This document shows positions 61,020 to 64,000 of a stretch of 64,000 bases of DNA, in pieces. How positions within the stretch are numbered: the stretch's first letter is position 1; every line of letters begins with the position of its first letter. Source of the stretch: Cellvibrio zantedeschiae (GTDB taxonomy: Bacteria > Pseudomonadota > Gammaproteobacteria > Pseudomonadales > Cellvibrionaceae); the NCBI RefSeq assembly GCF_014652535.1, contig NZ_BMYZ01000002.1:186001-250000 (forward strand), written 5' to 3'. A program made the position numbers and the translations under genes. The notes beneath the pieces are model-generated. The model was not told the origin of the DNA, made no database searches, and worked only from the letters and a program-made list of their open reading frames with translations.

Positions 61020-64000
61020 ATGAATAGATTTTTGGCCATGCTTGTTGTTTGTTGTGCGATTGGCGTGCGGCTGCTTTGTGCGGCGAAATCTTGTTTGCCC
61101 GTGTTATTTCTTGTTCTTGCGAGTGTGACAACACAGGCAGAGGACACCGGCTATCCCAAAACCATTAATTTTCGCAACATCATGCAAAACCAGGATATTG
61201 CGTTAGGTGAGGTGGAGGCCATAACGCAAGATCACGAGGGCTTCATATGGTTGGGCGGTCGCAATGCCTTGTTGCGCTATGATGGTTATGATTTTTTAAG
61301 GGTTAATGTCGCGAAAAGCCCTAGCGATTTAAGCCAAACTACTTCCGCTAATCAGGTGTTGGAGTTGCTGGAGGACAGCAAACAAAACCTCTGGGCCGCC
61401 ACCCGTTCCGGTTTGTACAAATACGACCGCGCACATGAGGTCTTACTTCCCCTAACCAATGCTGATGGTTCGCCTCTATTACTCGAAACCATTTATGCCT
61501 TGGCAGAGAGTCCCGACGGCGAACTCCTTGTAGGTACAGGCAACGGATTCTGGATTTTAGATACCAAAACCCTGGCATCCAAACGCATGATTCACGAGCC
61601 GAACGATGCAAGCAGCTTGCCCAGCAATGGTATCGCCGATATTTTGGTCGGTCGTGATGGCATGGTGTGGCTCGGCATGGAAGAAGGCATGGTGCAAATC
61701 AATTGGCGTAGCAAGCAATTGCAATTGTTTGTTCCCAATCCCGCCAATGTAAAATCTACAACCGATAACAGTATTAGATCACTCGTGCAGGATCACAAAG
61801 GCAATATTTGGGCGGGAAGCGATCACGGTATTTATCGTCTCAACCCAGCCTCCGGCGCAATCAAACATTACGAAAATGACCCGGCAGATCCACACAGTTT
61901 GTCCAATAATATTGCGCGTCAACTCTACGTGGATAAACAAGGTTGGGTTTGGATTGGCGGCGACGGTGGCGGCATAAGTTTATACGACGAACCTAAGGAT
62001 AATTTTATTCGTTTTACCCATCAGGATGGTCGCCCCGGGTATTTAAGCAGCAATTCTATTCGCAGCATTTTTGAAGATAATATAGGTGATTTTTGGGTGG
62101 GCACCTATCCATCGGGTGTCAATGTTTACGATCACTCCACGTCTGCAATTACCGTTTACAAAAAAGAGGCAAACTTGCAACAAGGTTTGCTCGACAATAA
62201 CGTTGAAGCCATTGAAGAAGATAAAGACGGCAACCTGTGGTTAGGTGCAGGTGGTGTCACGCGGCTGAATCGCAAAGCTGGAACCTTTACCCATTATCAA
62301 CACACCGATGACAAAGACTCGCGCGTTTCCACCAAATCTATTCTCAATGGTTTGATCGATTCTGATGGCGAAATTCGATTTGGTTCCTGGGCGCACGGAA
62401 TCAATATTTATAACCCCAAGACTGATCGCTTTGACGAAGTTCAGGTGGATTCTACCCTCACCAAACGCGGTGAAAAATCCAGCATGCTTTTTAATGACCG
62501 TATGGTGTGGAGCGTGTATGAAGACAAACAAAAAAATATCTGGATCACCACACATTTTAATGGCATCACCAAGCTCGATAAAAAATCGGGGCTCTACACC
62601 TTTTACCCACCTGATATTAATAATCCTAAGGCTATATCTACGGCAGTCGCCTGGATTTCTTTCGAAGATTCCAAGGGGCGTTTTTGGGTAGGCACTGCGC
62701 GAGGTCTTAATTTGATGGACCGTGAGCGTGGTACTTTTAAAGTGTATTTACCCAATCCGGAAAATCCACGTAGTCTTGCAAATGAATCTGTATTGTCAAT
62801 TCATGAGGACCATAAAGGACGCTTATGGTTTGGTACCGACGCAGGCCTGCATCTTTATCATCCCGATACTGATGACTTTACGCTTTACGATACTAAAAAT
62901 GGATTTGTTAATCAGGGCATTCGCGCTATTACCGAAGATCAGCAAGGTAATTTATGGTTGGGCACTAACAACGGTGTTGTTATGTTTAACCCGGATAACA
63001 ATACCGTTAGAAATTACACGCGTTACAACGGCGAATTAATTGGTGGTATTGCCACAGGTGCAGCGCTCACAACCAGTGCAGGTGAAATTGCATTTGGAAC
63101 CAGAAATGGTCTGTTTATTTTTAACGCCAATAAATTATTAATTAACACAAAAATTCCGCCCGTTGTATTAACCGAATTTAGAATTTTTACGCAGAAAGTT
63201 CCCATCGTTGAGTCGGACAATAATGGAACGGAAAATATTCTCACCAAAACGATTAACCAAACTGAGGAAGTGATTTTAGATCATACTAAATCCATGATCT
63301 CGTTTAGTTTTGCCGCGTTAAATTATCGCGATCCCGAAAAAAACCAATACGCATATAAGCTTGAAGGGTTTGACGATAAATGGCGCGAAGTGGGTAACCA
63401 GCGCACCGCGTTATATACCAACTTGCCAGCAGGCAATTATCAGTTCCGCGTTAAGGCTAGTAACAATGACGGCATTTGGAATACCGAGGGTCACAGTGTT
63501 CAATTAACCATACTGCCGCCGCCTTGGAAGACTTGGTGGGCTTATTGTATTTATGTGTTGATTGGGATGAGTTTGCTCCTCTATTTTGTATACACGCAAC
63601 ACAAGCAAGTATTAATTGAACGTAAAACCAGCCGCGAGCTGGAATTAAAAGTTGCTGAGCGAACCGCCGAGTTGCAACGCAAAAATGGCGAGCTTGGTGA
63701 AGCCTACGCGCAGTTAGAAGCTATTAGTTTGTCAGATCCCTTAACAGGTTTAAGCAATCGTCGCTATTTACAAAAAATAATGCCGATGGATATTGCGAAG
63801 GTCCAGCGCGAGTACGACAACAAGCATTCCAAGGCTCCGCGCAAAACCCAATCACCAGATCTCACTTTCTTTATTTTGGATGTGGATTACTTTAAATCGG
63901 TGAACGATATTTATGGGCACTCAGCGGGCGATTTGCTGTTGATAGAACTGTCCGATCTCTTGATGAAAATTTGCCGTGAATCTGATTGCGTTGTACGTTG
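61020..64000 (+). CDS. Two-component-propeller sensor diguanylate cyclase (3' end outside window)
   Basis: The open frame runs from ATG 61020 to the window end (over 990 residues). A signal peptide ends near TTQA. Repeated propeller motifs follow, each with a D-x-x-G-x-x-W-x-G core (QDHEGFIWLGG, EDSKQNLWAAT, QDHKGNIWAGS, EDKDGNLWLGA, EDHKGRLWFGT, EDQQGNLWLGT). Next come a Y_Y_Y domain (YKLEGFDDKWREVGNQRTALYTNLPAGNYQFRVKA), a membrane helix (CIYVLIGMSLLLYFVYT), a coiled coil and the start of a GGDEF domain (LSDPLTGLSNRRYL, LDVDYFKSVNDIYGHSAGD). The active-site GG(D/E)EF lies beyond the edge. An in-frame ATG at 60987 is possible but lacks a ribosome site. It would turn an external, often glycan, signal into c-di-GMP. 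Confidence 0.95.
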   Translation, partial: MNRFLAMLVVCCAIGVRLLCAAKSCLPVLFLVLASVTTQAEDTGYPKTINFRNIMQNQDIALGEVEAITQDHEGFIWLGGRNALLRYDGYDFLRVNVAKSPSDLSQTTSANQVLELLEDSKQNLWAATRSGLYKYDRAHEVLLPLTNADGSPLLLETIYALAESPDGELLVGTGNGFWILDTKTLASKRMIHEPNDASSLPSNGIADILVGRDGMVWLGMEEGMVQINWRSKQLQLFVPNPANVKSTTDNSIRSLVQDHKGNIWAGSDHGIYRLNPASGAIKHYENDPADPHSLSNNIARQLYVDKQGWVWIGGDGGGISLYDEPKDNFIRFTHQDGRPGYLSSNSIRSIFEDNIGDFWVGTYPSGVNVYDHSTSAITVYKKEANLQQGLLDNNVEAIEEDKDGNLWLGAGGVTRLNRKAGTFTHYQHTDDKDSRVSTKSILNGLIDSDGEIRFGSWAHGINIYNPKTDRFDEVQVDSTLTKRGEKSSMLFNDRMVWSVYEDKQKNIWITTHFNGITKLDKKSGLYTFYPPDINNPKAISTAVAWISFEDSKGRFWVGTARGLNLMDRERGTFKVYLPNPENPRSLANESVLSIHEDHKGRLWFGTDAGLHLYHPDTDDFTLYDTKNGFVNQGIRAITEDQQGNLWLGTNNGVVMFNPDNNTVRNYTRYNGELIGGIATGAALTTSAGEIAFGTRNGLFIFNANKLLINTKIPPVVLTEFRIFTQKVPIVESDNNGTENILTKTINQTEEVILDHTKSMISFSFAALNYRDPEKNQYAYKLEGFDDKWREVGNQRTALYTNLPAGNYQFRVKASNNDGIWNTEGHSVQLTILPPPWKTWWAYCIYVLIGMSLLLYFVYTQHKQVLIERKTSRELELKVAERTAELQRKNGELGEAYAQLEAISLSDPLTGLSNRRYLQKIMPMDIAKVQREYDNKHSKAPRKTQSPDLTFFILDVDYFKSVNDIYGHSAGDLLLIELSDLLMKICRESDCVVR

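Noticed and set aside
2-64000. CRISPR arrays, rRNA genes or complete insertion sequences
   Set aside because: No regularly spaced repeats of 25-40 bp, no 16S/23S stretch and no pair of inverted repeats enclosing a full transposase were found.

Overview
The window looks like chromosomal DNA of a plant-polysaccharide-degrading gammaproteobacterium, most likely Cellvibrio or a close Cellvibrionaceae relative. Three things suggest this: a secreted GH5 cellulase with two CBM6 modules joined by Gly-rich and Ser-rich linkers; Pseudomonas-like gene order (tRNA-Leu, rnr, rlmB, and rpsF-rpsR-rplI-dnaB); and moderate GC with many envelope genes. This assignment is inference, not a database match. No phage, intact insertion sequence, CRISPR array or rRNA operon was seen.

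Layout. 1-3.1 kb: the 3' end of a TonB-dependent receptor, then two overlapping genes for citrate-synthase-superfamily proteins. 3.1-12.9 kb: a REC-REC-PAS-GGDEF-EAL protein, a ThDP enzyme, an LpxL-type acyltransferase, a Bcr/CflA exporter, a phosphodiester glycosidase and a REC-PAS regulator. 13-20 kb: a dense block of small envelope/stress genes (glycine-zipper lipoprotein, CorA, a YqjD/YqjE-like operon, DUF4398, OmpA, DUF3309, BON, and an OmpA protein with two C-terminal domains). 20-26 kb: fumC, three tiny genes, tRNA-Leu, rnr and rlmB. 26-45 kb: accessory genes (DUF2141/membrane pair with a divergent LysR gene, AraC, GH5-CBM6-CBM6, TetR with an LpxR-type deacylase, cold shock protein, three glycosyltransferases, acrR/acrAB-type efflux, azurin). 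45-48 kb: rpsF-rpsR-rplI-dnaB. 48-53 kb: lipoproteins, a MOSC protein, an SDR, and a lipoprotein/M48 protease/lipoprotein cluster. 53-58 kb: a marR-OMF-emrA-emrB efflux operon. 58-61 kb: a SnoaL-like protein, then panC and panD with a toxin-antitoxin pair between them. 61-64 kb: a beta-propeller sensor diguanylate cyclase cut by the window end.

How the genes work together. Many genes are local regulator/target pairs with recognisable candidate operators: acrR/acrAB (two near-identical AcrR-type boxes), marR/emrAB (a 29-bp palindrome flanked by 19-bp direct repeats), and tetR/lpxR-like (the same 15-mer before both genes). Two c-di-GMP proteins and a stand-alone REC-PAS protein suggest extensive signalling, but no partner kinase is present. 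The rpsF leader can fold so that the ribosome binding site is paired, as expected for S6:S18 feedback.

The observations most worth following are the paired citrate-synthase-like proteins, the split of the usual rnr-rlmB-rpsF block by about 19 kb of accessory genes, the toxin-antitoxin pair between panC and panD, the shared tetR/lpxR box, and the lipoprotein-M48-lipoprotein cluster.
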